Source of the DNA: Boswellia sacra
Lineage: Eukaryota; Streptophyta; Magnoliopsida; Sapindales; Burseraceae
DNA: 64,000 nucleotides
Direction: 5' to 3'
NCBI GenBank assembly: GCA_013180625.2
Contig: SNVD02009680.1
Span: 62,001 to 126,000 of the forward strand
The notes under the pieces are model-generated. The model was not told the origin of the DNA. It searched no databases and saw only the letters and a program-made list of their open reading frames with translations. Positions 12,804-25,197 of this stretch are shown piece after piece (the stretch's first letter is position 1; the number at the start of each line of letters is the position of its first letter). Position numbers and translations under genes: made by a program.

Positions 12804-13595
12804 ATGTTATGGTACGCCGATAATTCTCTCTTTCGCGTATTATTTGTTTCTCTTTAAACTACAATTTCGATGTTTTTCTGTATTTTAAGTTTTATTCTCT
12901 TAGGGTTTCGATTCGATGCGTGGCGTTGAGCAACTAGGATAAGAAATGATCGTTTAATGTTACGTTTTTATTAGATCTAAAGTTGTTAATTTTTTGGTCT
13001 TTTGTTTGGTTAGCGAGAAACATTAGGCAAAATGAGAGCAATTGCAAAAGAAAAATTGATTTCCAATGGTGCTTTTGCTTTGGCTTAGGTTCAATTTCAA
13101 TCTAACTTATTATTTTTTTATTTTTAAAGCTAAAATTAATGTTAATCTGAGTCAAATGAAAGGCAAACAATTGCATTTTTTGAGCTTATCGAGAATCAAT
13201 ATTTTGCAAAATCTACTGGAATTCGTACTTAAAATATGGGAGAGAGTTTACTGGAATTTTGAACTTATATTTAGACTCGTTCAGCTTCTCTAAAATTACA
13301 TAATCTACTGAAGTTTTCATTTTTAAAATGCAATTTCTGTTTTTTTTTTTGGAATTTAAATTTGATAGTTTTTTCATAGCCTCGTGGTTTAGGGCGTTAT
13401 TGCAGTGGTATGCGTGTTTCTTGTCGTTTCTTACGTAGTTCAATTTCGCGGTGGCTTCAATTGGTTAGTTATACAAATATAATTTGGAGTATGTTGCGGA
13501 TTTAGGTTATCGTTGAGGGCATTTGGATTGATTTAAATGTAATGTTTTGTACCATATCATTAATGTTGGACTACTGTGGCAATAGGCACCCATGA
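12804..13595 (+). promoter_or_regulatory. Short upstream ORF overlapping the NDUFV1 start
   Basis: An ATG at 12804 lies five bases before the inferred real start at 12809, in another frame. After removal of intron 12812-13585 it reads Met-Leu-Trp-His-Pro and stops at 13593-13595. It therefore overlaps the main start and could force leaky scanning. This is read directly from the sequence and depends on the inferred splice sites; a regulatory effect is inference. Confidence 0.45.
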
Positions 13596-15043
13596 AGGGC
13601 CTTTTTCTCCTGCAAAGAGCAGCATTGGTTCGGCGTCACAGTGAGAGGTGGGGTTTTGGCATCCGGTCATTTAGCACTCAAGGTGCATCAACCGGTAGTA
13701 TTCCGCAACCTTCTCCACCTCCCCCACCTCCTGAGAAAACCCATTTTGGTGGCCTGAAAGATGAGGACAGGATTTTCACCAACTTGTATGGGTTGCATGA
13801 TCCTTTTCTCAAAGGTGCCATGAAACGTGGTGATTGGTATAGAACCAAAGACTTGGTACTCAAGGGTACCGATTGGATTGTTGGTGAAATGAAGAAGTCT
13901 GGTCTTCGAGGACGTGGTGGTGCTGGTTTTCCTTCTGGCCTCAAGTGGTCCTTCATGCCAAAGGTTTCCGATGGCCGTCCTTCCTATCTTGTTGTCAATG
14001 CTGATGAAAGTGAACCTGGAACCTGTAAAGACAGGGAAATCATGCGGCATGATCCACACAAGTTGTTGGAGGGTTGTTTGATTGCTGGTGTTGGGATGAG
14101 GGCTAGTGCTGCATATATCTACATAAGGGGTGAATATGTAAATGAACGTAAAAACCTTGAGAGAGCCAGAAAAGAAGCTTATGAGGCTGGACTATTGGGC
14201 AAGAATGCATGTGGATCTGGTTATGATTTTGATGTTCACATCCACTATGGTGCTGGTGCTTATATTTGTGGTGAAGAGACGGCCCTTCTGGAAAGCCTTG
14301 AAGGTAAACAAGGGAAACCAAGATTGAAGCCTCCTTTCCCTGCTAATGCAGGTTTATATGGTTGTCCTACCACTGTTACAAACGTGGAAACTGTAGCTGT
14401 TTCTCCTACCATCTTAAGGCGTGGACCAGAGTGGTTTGCTAGTTTTGGTAGGAAGAACAATTCTGGTACAAAATTGTTCTGTGTTTCGGGTCATGTGAAC
14501 AAACCTTGCACAGTTGAAGAGGAGATGAGTATTCCCCTGAAGGAATTGATAGAGAGGCACTGTGGTGGTGTTCGAGGTGGTTGGGATAATTTACTGGCAA
14601 TTATACCAGGGGGTTCATCAGTTCCACTTATTCCCAAACACATATGTGATGATGTGCTGATGGATTATGATGCTCTTAAGGCTGTTCAGTCAGGATTGGG
14701 AACTGCTGCTGTTATTGTTATGGATAAATCAACTGACGTAGTGGATGCAATTGCAAGGCTCTCTTACTTCTACAAGCATGAAAGCTGTGGCCAGTGCACA
14801 CCATGCAGAGAAGGGACAGGATGGCTTTGGATGATCATGGAAAGATTGAAGGTTGGAAATGCAAAGTTGGAAGAGATTGATATGCTTCAGGAGGTGACCA
14901 AGCAGATTGAAGGGCACACAATCTGTGCATTGGGTGATGCTGCTGCTTGGCCTGTTCAGGGTCTCATAAGGCATTTTAGGCCTGAGCTTGAGAGAAGGAT
15001 CAGGAAGCGTGCAGAGAGGGAGTTGCTAGAAGCCGCGGCCTAA
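12809..15043 (+). CDS. NADH dehydrogenase (ubiquinone) flavoprotein 1, 51-kDa subunit, mitochondrial
   Basis: This is the NADH- and FMN-binding subunit of respiratory complex I, which oxidises matrix NADH and passes electrons through FMN and cluster N3. The coding exons are 12809-12811 (only ATG) and 13586-15043, giving 486 residues. I chose the distant ATG because splicing yields [13 protein letters not shown], matching the Met-Ala-Pro start of plant orthologs and their usual length; an internal ATG at 13592 would lose three residues. Visible signatures are an Arg/Ser-rich mitochondrial presequence, a proline run before [14 protein letters not shown], the glycine-rich nucleotide loop [30 protein letters not shown], and the N3 [4Fe-4S] ligands Cys402, Cys405 and Cys408 ([11 protein letters not shown]) with Cys448 (TICALGDA). 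There is no frame break and the gene looks functional. A possible AATAAA poly(A) signal lies near 15110. Confidence 0.97.
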
Positions 15044-17500
15044 GTTGATCTACCCAGGTTGTGCTTCTTTTATTTTTTATACTTATTTGTTAATAGAATT
15101 TTCCCCTGAATAAAGTACCTGGGAACTTGTGTTGTTTGAATAATTATTCAGAAGAATATTGAACTCTGTTTCATCGTATCTTGTTATGTGATGCAAATGC
15201 TTGTTTGAGACAGCCTATCTGTTGCATTAATCTGGCATATTGAATCCATTGTTCTTTTACTTCTGGTTGTTGTAAGATATATATACACATGTTCGCAAGG
15301 AGGCAGAAGTTATGCATGGATAGTCATAAAAATTACGTATTTGTGCAAATATATTGGTAGTATTTCAACAAGTTACATTTTTATTTTTTAAGTCTTTTTC
15401 CTTGCATGGCTACTCCAGAGTTTGGAAGTCCTACAGGGTAATGCGAATCTCGATCATTTTTTTAGGAAAAATAGTAAGGGAAATTATATTTGTCCAGTGT
15501 TTAAACATTATGTTACATTTTGTCCTTGTGGATATGATATTGAAGTAGATTGGAAATCATATTGATGATCGAAGATTCAAAGCTGTCCTTTGTTATATTT
15601 TAATTTTTGAGTTGCTTCTGATTTGACAGTGTGGGGAGTGATATATTTAGTGTGGTAATGAAATTTTTTCTGTTGTGTAGAAATTTCTATACTGGTGGAC
15701 GTCATGGAATAAAACTGGAGAAAGTATGCCATATATTGTGAGGGTAGGTGATTCGGGCGTCTTGTGATCGCATTTTTCTCTTTGTTTCTAAGCTGTATTA
15801 GCTAGCTATGACACTTCATGTACCGACCTGGAGGAATGATGATTTCTTCTCACTTTAAAAGTTTTTTTCATGTATTTCTTGAACAGTGTCGTTTTGACAC
15901 TCTTGAGGTACTTTGTTGATACCATCTGTATTCTCTGTATGTGATGAACTGATCATATTTTTGGTTAATAAAATGGAAACAACATGCTGCTAATTTGGAA
16001 TACGACTGACATGATCTACGAAGAAGCAGACTCACACGTTGAGCACCTGTTTGGGCATAGAGGTGAGGTGTAACATCAATCGAGTAATATTTGCTTTCAG
16101 TTACAGAAAATTATAATTTATCCAAGATTGAGCTTAGATTTTGTAGAAATAAAAATTGATTCGTTACAATTGAAATTTTACCTCCTCGATTAATTACAAG
16201 TGCTTAATGTTACTGGTGCTTTATTGGTTTATGAGAAATCGATCCCGTTAGCGAGCCCGGATTCTGACGATCGGATTGGTTTGTGTTTGGATCTAAAATA
16301 AAAATTATAAAAACCCAATTGACGTCGGATGTACCCGTCCATATCATTGCTGGATCATGATTAAGGCATTGCTTTACAAGTTACTGTTCATATAATTGTT
16401 TTTCAGTATCAGCGCAGCGCTTACTCACTGGCGTAAACAGATGAGTTCTTTTTCTCTGAGTTTGTTAAATTAAACTCGAAAGGATAAAGCTGAATTCCTT
16501 CTTTATCTCAATTTATTTTGGTTAAAAAAAAAGTTACAAAATGGAATACTCTATGACTACTTGATGGGTCGGAAGTTGGATCTATGAGAAAAAATATATA
16601 GATTTTTAACATAAGTTGAAACTTGTGCTCCTTCAAATTCGCCTAGGGAAGCAAGGAAAATAGTCAAAGTCGTGGAAAGACAGAGTCACACAGAAGACTT
16701 TTGAATGTATATTTTTTTTTTTTGTAAATAATAATCAAACCACAATTATTAAGAGGTAAGACTACAGCATCTCATGATATTCAATGTAGTTAATAATAAT
16801 GAAAAATTTCTCAAGCACCTAACATATGATAATGAACTTTTCCCAACTCAACTTTGATACTTAACCTTTCTAATTGACATAATTCTTCATTTTGTACAAG
16901 AATTTGAGTTGGCTTAGGAAAGCTTAATAAATTTTGTACGGCTAATTTCAATATGTACCATCAAGTTTTGATTTAATTTCAATTAAAGAATGATTATATA
17001 TTTTTAATCAATTGTGTTTTTGAAGTTGTTCATTTTTCATTATTTTCATCTCTTAAAATGATGATTTAAAGGATAAAAATGATGATTTTTATGCAAATTT
17101 AAGGATATAATTGATAAAAAAATGTATAATCATTCTTTGATTAAAAATAAGGTAAAACTTAAATGATATTATTATAATTATCCCAAATTTTATAATTAAT
17201 AAGCAAAAGCAAGGATTTACTTTTTATCATTTTTTTTCTTTATAAAATTATTACAATTTTAGAATAAGGTTTACTAATAACAACAACTACAATGTTATCG
17301 TAAAAATTACAAAACATGGAACAGGATATTACATCCTAATCGGAAACTATTTAACCGCCCAAAAAGCACTTTTCATATCATCCTCCCGTGAACCAATTTC
17401 CCTACATTTGTGGCCTTTCTTTCTTATCAAACTTTTTTTTTTAAATTTTTTTATTTCATAATTTTTTATGGAAAAGATGGAATATTTGACTTTGACAAAC
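15044..17500. other. 3' flank and intergenic DNA, no gene seen
   Basis: The first ~100 bases are the 3' UTR of the complex I gene. The rest, to about 17.5 kb, is AT-rich with no supported exon, RNA gene or element. Confidence 0.5.
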
Positions 17501-17634
17501 AAACTAATCATGCATTCACAACGACTGTCTCTTCTCTTACTCTTTCATCTGTAACAGTTAAGTGAACTACATTCCCTTTTCTTTCTTTAAAGCTCTAACC
17601 TTTCATGTTGTTCTCTAAGTTGTTGCCTCTGCAG

Positions 17635-18250
17635 GTTTTGGAGCTCTCTGTTGCTTCTTTGTTTTTGTGTTGCTTTTCTCTGGATCTGATTTCGTAAATT
17701 TTTATATCATTTTAATGCTTGGATGATGATCAAGTCTTTTTTTTTTTTTTTTGTGCTTGGCAATTGACCTTAATGCAAATTCCATCTTTTTTGGCTTTTT
17801 TGTTATAACAATTTGTACCATTAACTGTGTTAACAATGAGTTGAACTGGTTTGGATAATTTATTTTCTGCTTTGGTGAATTGGGAGGTAATTATTTACTC
17901 CAATTTTATGTTTTCCATAAAAAAAAAATTCACTCTTGGGTTCTGCTTACTTTGTTTCTTCATATAAACAAATGAAAATGCATGAAATGAGGGGGTCATA
18001 CTCAAAATATTAGTTGTTTTTGAATGAGGCATGAGCCCACGTTCTGTTCTTATTTTTTTAATCTTATTATATAATTTGAACTTGTCATAACTTCGTTTTA
18101 TAGTCAAATGAGCTTGATCCGAGTCTCTGAATTTGTGTTGATCTGCTGCATTTGAGTTAATGCCTTTTCATTTATTTGATTTGTTGTGATGAAACATTGA
18201 ATTGTCTTATAGTATGCATTTCTTATTCTGGTTTTTTTTTTCTGTTTTAG
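17635..18250 (+). other. Probable 5' UTR intron of the NT-C2/dilute-like gene
   Basis: A pyrimidine-rich leader at about 17520-17634 ends in GCAG followed by GTTTTG. A good acceptor TCTGTTTTAG ends at 18250, 78 bases before the ATG. The leader intron is inferred from these sites and from the lack of coding potential between them; transcript data would settle it. Confidence 0.4.
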
Positions 18251-18328
18251 TGTCTTTGGCTTCATGAATAAGAAAGCATTGTGATTGATCATACTTGCTT
18301 ATAGCAAAATCCATTAGTTGTTGTAACA

Positions 18329-21300
18329 ATGGTTCTTGGACTAAGAACAAAGAACCGAAAGCGCAGTTCAACTCAAGTTGATTACTTTGCTCATGTACAA
18401 GAGATTAAACCTTGGCCCCCATCACAATCTTTAAGATCTGTTCAAGCTGTCTTGCTTCAATGGGAAAACAGTGATCAGAGTTCTGGGTCCTTGGCATCTG
18501 GTGTTGGGGATGGCAGAGTTGAGTTTAGTCAGTCTTTCAGACTTCCTGTTACTTTATGTCAGGAAGCCTCGAAAAAAGGCACTGCCAGTGGTAGTTTCCA
18601 GAAGAACTTGTTGGAGTTTTACTTGTATGAAACTGGGAAGGACAAGGCAGTGAAAAGTCCACTCTTGGGATCAGCTGTAATAAACCTTGCAGATTATGGA
18701 ATTATCAAGGAAGCCATAGCCATTAGCGTGCCAATTAACTTCAAAAAGAGTTCCAGGAACATGGCGCAACCCATTCTTTATCTTGTTATTGAGCCACTCC
18801 AAAGAGATAGCTCCTCCTCATCACCAATGAGCAGCCTGGTGAAAGAAGTGTCCCTGGACAAAGATGGAAGTGAATCTTTTTCAGAGTTGACAAATGAAGG
18901 AAACGATGCGGAATTTGAGATTGCCTCTTTTACTGATGATGATGATGATGATGTTTCCTCACATTCATCACAGCCAATTTCATCTTCTGCATTTGAGACT
19001 TCTAGTGTGTTACCTGCTCAAAATTTCAAGGTACTCAAGTTTATAGCTTTATTTCAATTTTCTCTTCCCCTAGGAATTTCCTCTGCAAAATTTGAGATTT
19101 CAGCAATGTGATCTTAAAATTTGTTATCATGCATCCGGTGGCACAGAGTTGCCTTAGATTTTAAATTCTATCTTGTGGAATTGGTTTGCTGAAATTGGCC
19201 TTTGATTATTACTTTCAAATGGAAAATGAAGCAACTGTCAAACCGGATTCCTTTGCCAAGGGTCCAACTCCATGCACTCAAAGAAGCATTAATTTGTGGA
19301 ATTGATTTTATTGATTAATTTTAATTTGATTTCTGCATAAGTATGTGTTCTTTTTGTGTCTAAAACCACCTTCTGGTTCATCTTATGGGTGTCATACTTT
19401 CATATAAGCAACTCTAGTTGTGTAGTTTTAAATGGTAACCATTGTGATTAAAATGTAGAATGGATCTGAAGTAGCAAAGGACAGCCTGGGAAGGGTTCAT
19501 GGGGAGCCTGTTCTGACCTCAAGCATTGCACGTGGAAAACACGAGGAGAATCCTGTGGTTGGAGCACCTAAAACTGTAACTGGGATTTCATCCAGTTCAT
19601 CATCAACAAACTTATCCTCTGATTCAGGAAGTGCTGTAAATAATCCTTCAGCCAAAGTTGCATCCTTAGATATTTATGTTCAGGACAAAGACCACATAAG
19701 GGTAGAGAACTCTCCAGTCAATCTAGAGGCTGACAGAAAAGCTTGGACACATGAAAAAAATGGTCGAGAGGCAACTACGGCTGATTCTTATGTTGGTCTG
19801 TTGAAGGATCAAGAGAAATGGCAGCATGAAGACGGAGAGGGTGACCTGATCTTTAGAGTGAAGAAAAATTCTTTGGAGGAAAAATTAGTCAGTAAATTAC
19901 CTCAAGATGTTACAAGAAAGGAATTCAAATTTAGGAGTAACACTCTTGCCAACAGCAGGACCTCAGTTGGAGCACAGAGTCATACTATTGTTAGTGGTAA
20001 ACTGAAGCATATGAGGTCTGTGCAGTTGCATTATGGCTCAGCTAAGAGCTATGGGCTGCTCAGCAATGGTCAGTTTACAGAGAAGGAAAGGGAAATTAAT
20101 GTTGTTAAAGATGGTTACAATGGTGAGAAGAGTAATGTTAACAATACAGTGGAAGAAACAGCGAAAGGCTTTTTCAACAGCAGAGTGGAATTGGAGTCTA
20201 AGATTGAAATGCTTGAGGAAGAATTGAGGGAAGCCGCTGCAGTTGAGGTTGGCTTATATTCGGTCGTTGCTGAGCATGGAAGTTCTACAAATAAGGTTCA
20301 TGCCCCAGCACGACGCCTTTCTAGATTCTATCTTCATGCTTGCAAAGCAAGGTCCCAAGCTAAGAAGGCTAGTTCAGCTAGGGCTGCTATTTCAGGACTA
20401 GTATTGGTTTCTAAAGCATGTGGGAATGATGTTCCAAGGTATGTAAAAACCCTTAGTTTGAAACTTCTTAATCTCCTTCATGTTGAAACTGGAGATTTTA
20501 GCTAATAGAATTTTTCGCTAGAACAATCAGTTTCATATTGTCGAAACTGGAGGTTCAGGTAACTGTGGCAGAAAGGGCTGTCAGATTGCGATATAAAGTT
20601 CCCTTATGGGCATCCATTTCCTGGAATTAATTTAGTTTTGCTGGATGATCTTCAGTATATGTATTCATATTCGCGTATCTGTATCTAGTTGGATAACACG
20701 TATTTGTTTTCTACGACTGTTCCATGTTTATTCGAATGCTCATTACCTTGGAGATCGATCATTCTTTCTCTTTGGATTACAGATTGACTTTCTGGCTGTC
20801 AAATTCAGTTGTGCTGAGAGCAATTGTCAGCCAGGCTATTGGAAACTTGCAACTTTCTAATGGACTGGGTACCAACAACAATGGTGATCAAACATCCCCT
20901 AATGGGGAGGAAAAAAGTCATTTGACAGAAAGTTCTGATGATTGGGAGGACCCTCGCGCCTTTGTAGTTGCATTGGAGAATGTTGAATCTTGGATCTTCT
21001 CCCGCATCATTGAGTCAGTCTGGTGGCAGGTCAAATCTTTCTTCTTCTGTTGCTATTGCGGAGTTCTCCCAGTTTTTGATAAATCAAAATGTCTTTGCTT
21101 GCCATGTCTAATAAGTTTTCCTGTTTTGCACTCACCAGACTTTGACTCCACATATGCAATCTGCAGCTGCAAAAAGCTCAAGTTCAAGGAAATCTGGAAG
21201 GAGATATGGATTGGGAGATCAAGAGCAGGGAAATTTTTCTATTGAGCTCTGGAAAAAGGCTTTCAAAGATGCATGTGAAAGGCTTTGTCCAATTCGAGCT

Positions 21301-23682
21301 GGAGGGCATGAGTGTGGCTGCTTGCCTGTGCTGGCTAAATTGGTATGTTGCATCTTGTAATTACCTTCTCTACTTGTATTATGAATTTGAGTTTGTTGCA
21401 CGATTAGTTGTGTTTTTTATTGGTTTTATTGCATTCTAATTTTTTTGTTTACTTGGCCATGCTATAAGTGAATGTAAAAAAAAATAAAAAATAAAAAATA
21501 AAAAAAATTGTGGGTTTTAGAAAGTGGTAGGTAGAAGCTCATCCTTGCAAGTTCTTTGTGCTTTATTTTCTATCTTCATCTTTTATGCTTATGTGTTTTG
21601 AGAGTCCCTTCCATGGAACCTTTTTTTAATGCTATATGATTATTTTTCAAGGTCATGTTTGGTATAATATGCTGTTGATGATTTGATGCTCTATCGTCAA
21701 TGGTAGAAATGCCATCCGGGCCATGTACCTACAGAACTTTAAACTTCTCCTGTGAATGATCCAAATGCTTTCACTAATTGAACTTCCATTTTGTCTATGT
21801 GTCACTAGTGGAGTTATCAAGAAAGAAAAGAAGAAGAAACAGAAACTTGTAATTTACGATTGGTTCAGATTTACTATCATCTGATCAAGCTGGGATATCA
21901 GGTCTGATTAGCATATCTAAATTCACTGCTAATTGCAGGAGTTTCTTGACAGAGCCTGCTAGGCCATGTTACTACCCAAAATTTCCTTTCTTTCCCTCTT
22001 AAAACATGCTTTCTGGTTTATCTGCTGGTTTCTATGGTTGCTAGTAAAATTCCAATATAATGTACAAGCATTCTTGGACCTTCTGCTATCAGTCAATTTA
22101 CCCACTGCTATCCCATATTTTACTTCCAAGCCTCTTTTGTATCATGCTCTCTGGTGTATCTACTGGTTTATGTGTGAATAATGTCAATATTATAACAGTT
22201 GGACCTTTGCTTAATGTTTTTAACTTTCTGTCCTAATATCATCAGGACCTCTCTTTATCTTGCCCAAATTATCTGATTGATTCTATTGTATAATGAAATT
22301 AAAATATCACTTTTTGGTTGTCTTCCTAGGTAATGGAGCAGTTGGTGGGTAGATTGGATGTGGCAATGTTCAATGCTATTCTCCGTGAATCAGCTGAAGA
22401 GATGCCAACAGATCCTGTATCAGATCCCATTATTGATCTGAAAGTCCTTCCCATTCCGGCTGGGAAATCAAGTTTTGGGGCAGGTGCACAACTGAAAAAT
22501 GCTGTGAGTAACAGAGCCTATTATGTTTTTCAATTTGGTATTGGTTTATATTTATCCCCCAATTGTGAAATTCCTTGCGTTCACAGAGATATTCCTCTTT
22601 CTATTCTCGTCACTAATGTTCCTTTCCCTCACATATATGTCCTTACACTTGAAACCCTCCTGGCCCCTGCATAATGACAACAAAAAGAGCCTTGAATTTT
22701 GTTAAATATGTTTTTAGCCATCTTTCTTTCTCTTGATTTAAGGATCTTGCTCTTCTTGTCATTTTACTTCCAGATAGGAACCTGGTCCAGATGGCTTACA
22801 GATTTATTTGGCATTGATGATAATGACTGTCTTGAAGATATGACTGAGGTCTCTGTTGACAAGAGCATGGAGTCTGAGGCATCTTTCAAGGCTTTCTATC
22901 TCCTCAATGCGTTGAGTGATCTTATGATGCTACCATTCGAAATGCTTGCAGATAGTTCCACGAGGAAAGAGGTGAGATGCTACGATTTCACATTTCATTT
23001 AAATGACTTAATTTAACACTCCAATTTTGGCGTGTATGTTCCCCTTTTTTCCTAATTCTCATTCTGTTAAAATTTCATTGTCAAAGGTATGCCCTACATT
23101 TGGTACGGCATTGATCAAGAGGGTCCTTTACAATTTTATCCCAGATGATTTTAACCCAGACCCAATTCCTCAGACAGTTTTTGATGCCCTGGATTCTGAG
23201 GTATCCATCTACAAGAAACTATTGTTTTTTTTTTTTCTGTAATAGTATTCGCTGCTCATCATTCTTCAGACTTGCAAATTCAAGGTATATTTTTAATATT
23301 CCTGGGAGAACCTCTTCAGCTAATCAATGTGGCCCTGTTTTTTATTTAGGATCCCTGTGAGACTGAGGAAGAGTCTGTTTCAAGTTTCCCATGCATGGCT
23401 GCTCCGACAATCTATTCACCACCTTCTGCAGCTTCTCTCATCGCCATTATAGGAGAGGTTGGAAGTCAAGCTTTGCAAAGGAGTGGCTCAGCAGTGCTGA
23501 AAAAATCATACACTAGTGATGACGAGCTTGAGGAGTTGGATTCACCTCTAACTTCAATTTTTATCGATAACTCCCGTGCTAGTCCCACTTCAGCAGCTCC
23601 CAACTGGATGCCCAAGGGAAATGGTGGTCGAAAAATCGTCAGATATCAACTCCTCCGGGAAGTGTGGAGAGATGCCAAGTAA
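18329..23682 (+). CDS. C2 NT-type domain and dilute-like domain protein, about 983 residues
   Basis: The eight coding exons are 18329-19030, 19459-20438, 20783-21029, 21139-21342, 22330-22503, 22774-22971, 23087-23200 and 23350-23682. Reading phase is kept through every GT-AG junction. Residues ~1-160 form an NT-C2 (EEIG1/EHBP1-type) domain, a lipid or membrane-tethering C2 fold. A long polar linker follows, with an acidic run (six Asp) near residue 205 and a coiled-coil segment (SRVELESKIEMLEEELREA). From about residue 560 a helical, myosin V dilute-like region begins (RLTFWLSNSVVLRAIVSQ; FYLLNALSDLMMLPFEML; FGTALIKRVLYNF). The architecture matches plant proteins often labelled 'nucleolar gar2-like', a name I would not trust. 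A role at membranes or in trafficking is inference. No frame breaks were seen. Confidence 0.9.
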
Positions 23683-24498
23683 TAATGTCAAATTCATTTT
23701 TTTCTCACCCATGTTTGTATATAAGCACTATTTATATAGCCCGGCTTATTAATCCTTAGATTCTTGAGTTCTTGTAAGTTACATTCCATTAGAAGAGTTG
23801 ATCTGAAGTATATACATATCAATTTCTGCAACAGATGCTCTTATTTCACCTTACTCTTCTCATGCTTTTTCTTTATGCTTTATTTGGATGGCACAGACTA
23901 TTATTTTCGGATTTGGATCAATTCCACTGCCCCAGGGGGGAATTTTTAGCACTAAGCAGAAACCATTTTTGGGGTTAAAGATGCTTGCATGTGAGTGTTG
24001 TGCATATTCTTAGTCTCAATGATCATCTTCATTTAAAGTTTACCAATAATCAACCAAATCGGAAGAAAATGCATTAATCATCTTGGTGATTACAAGTTTC
24101 TTTCGCTGCTAGAGGCCTCAAGGCACAAGCATCTTGTTATCAGCTAAAGACTCAACCCCCTTATCTAGTGTAATAAAATAATATATCTTATAAACTGCAA
24201 ATCTGATCAGAGCTCAAGAAATGGTGATTAACATTAATCTTTATCTTAGTTTATTGATATGAACCTAAAAATTGGCCACAAGCATTGGTTACATAATATC
24301 AGTTAGATGTGATCAGTTCTGGCATTCATCTAATCGGTTTTTCAGATATACACTTTCTATTTTTTTGTTTTGGAATTACTCTGAGATACTCTTAGATGAT
24401 TAAGATAAGACTAGTTCAATCATCAAAGTTCAAAGACCAATCTTCCGGAGCGCGAAAATATACAGTTCAGGAATCTGCATAAACCAAGACTGAAATCT
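23683..24498. other. Intergenic DNA between convergent genes
   Basis: It holds the 3' flank of the NT-C2/dilute-like gene and, on the other strand, possibly the 3' UTR of the OTU gene. No independent gene is seen. Confidence 0.5.
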
Positions 24499-24541
24499 TC
24501 AACTATCACCTTCTCCACTGCTCCACCATCTTTTCTTGCTC
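24499..24541 (-). other. Possible alternative terminal exon of the OTU gene
   Basis: The last OTU codons read ...CCC AAA CAG TAA GAT, in which ACA followed by GTAAGATC is a good splice donor (GT at 25200-25201 on minus). Joined to the acceptor TGGCAG just before 24541, the frame continues as Gln-Ser-Lys-Lys-Arg-Trp-Trp-Ser-Ser-Gly-Glu-Gly-Asp-Ser and stops at 24499. This would give a 168-residue isoform instead of 155. Confidence 0.4.
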
Positions 24542-25197
24542 CTGCCAGTGGTTTTTTAATGCATTATCAGAATACAGAACCAAGATTTAATTTATGATGT
24601 AGGTGAATTTTGAAATAAATAAATAAATAGAGAAAAGTAAAAATAAAAAATTATTAACTTATACCTATGAAAGGAAGAGAGAATTGGATAGATAAAATGA
24701 GTGATTTTTTTTTCTATATATAGGGAATTGAGTATTACTCCAATTGAAAATCTACTCAATATAAGAAATCTTTATTTAATAAATAAGGAAGTGCCACTTT
24801 CTGTTGAATTAATTAAATATAATACAAACAAAAAATTTGTATCCGACTAATTTAAAATGTTAATTATATACTTGTATGAATAGTTATATAAAAGATGTGG
24901 AGATGCTGAGATAGGAAAATTTAATATTGTACAAACTGATATAATAGGATATGATAATAATTTTAGAAATAGCCCAAACACAGTTAGGCCACCAAACAAT
25001 TTTGTATTTGAATCTCAAGTGGTTTCATAAAAGTAACCTAGCATATATTAGAACCAAATTGTGTATTTGAAGCCTTGAATTATACCTAAAGCAAATTAAA
25101 CCAACTAATAAGATAACAAATATTCATGAAAATCAGGGATAATTAGGTGATGAATGTGCAGATCTGATTGCAAAGATGTAACAGGGAGCAAGAGATC

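Noticed and set aside
13678..14974. Several minus-strand and off-frame ORFs inside the complex I gene
   Set aside because: They overlap the strongly conserved 51-kDa subunit frame and show no similarity of their own.
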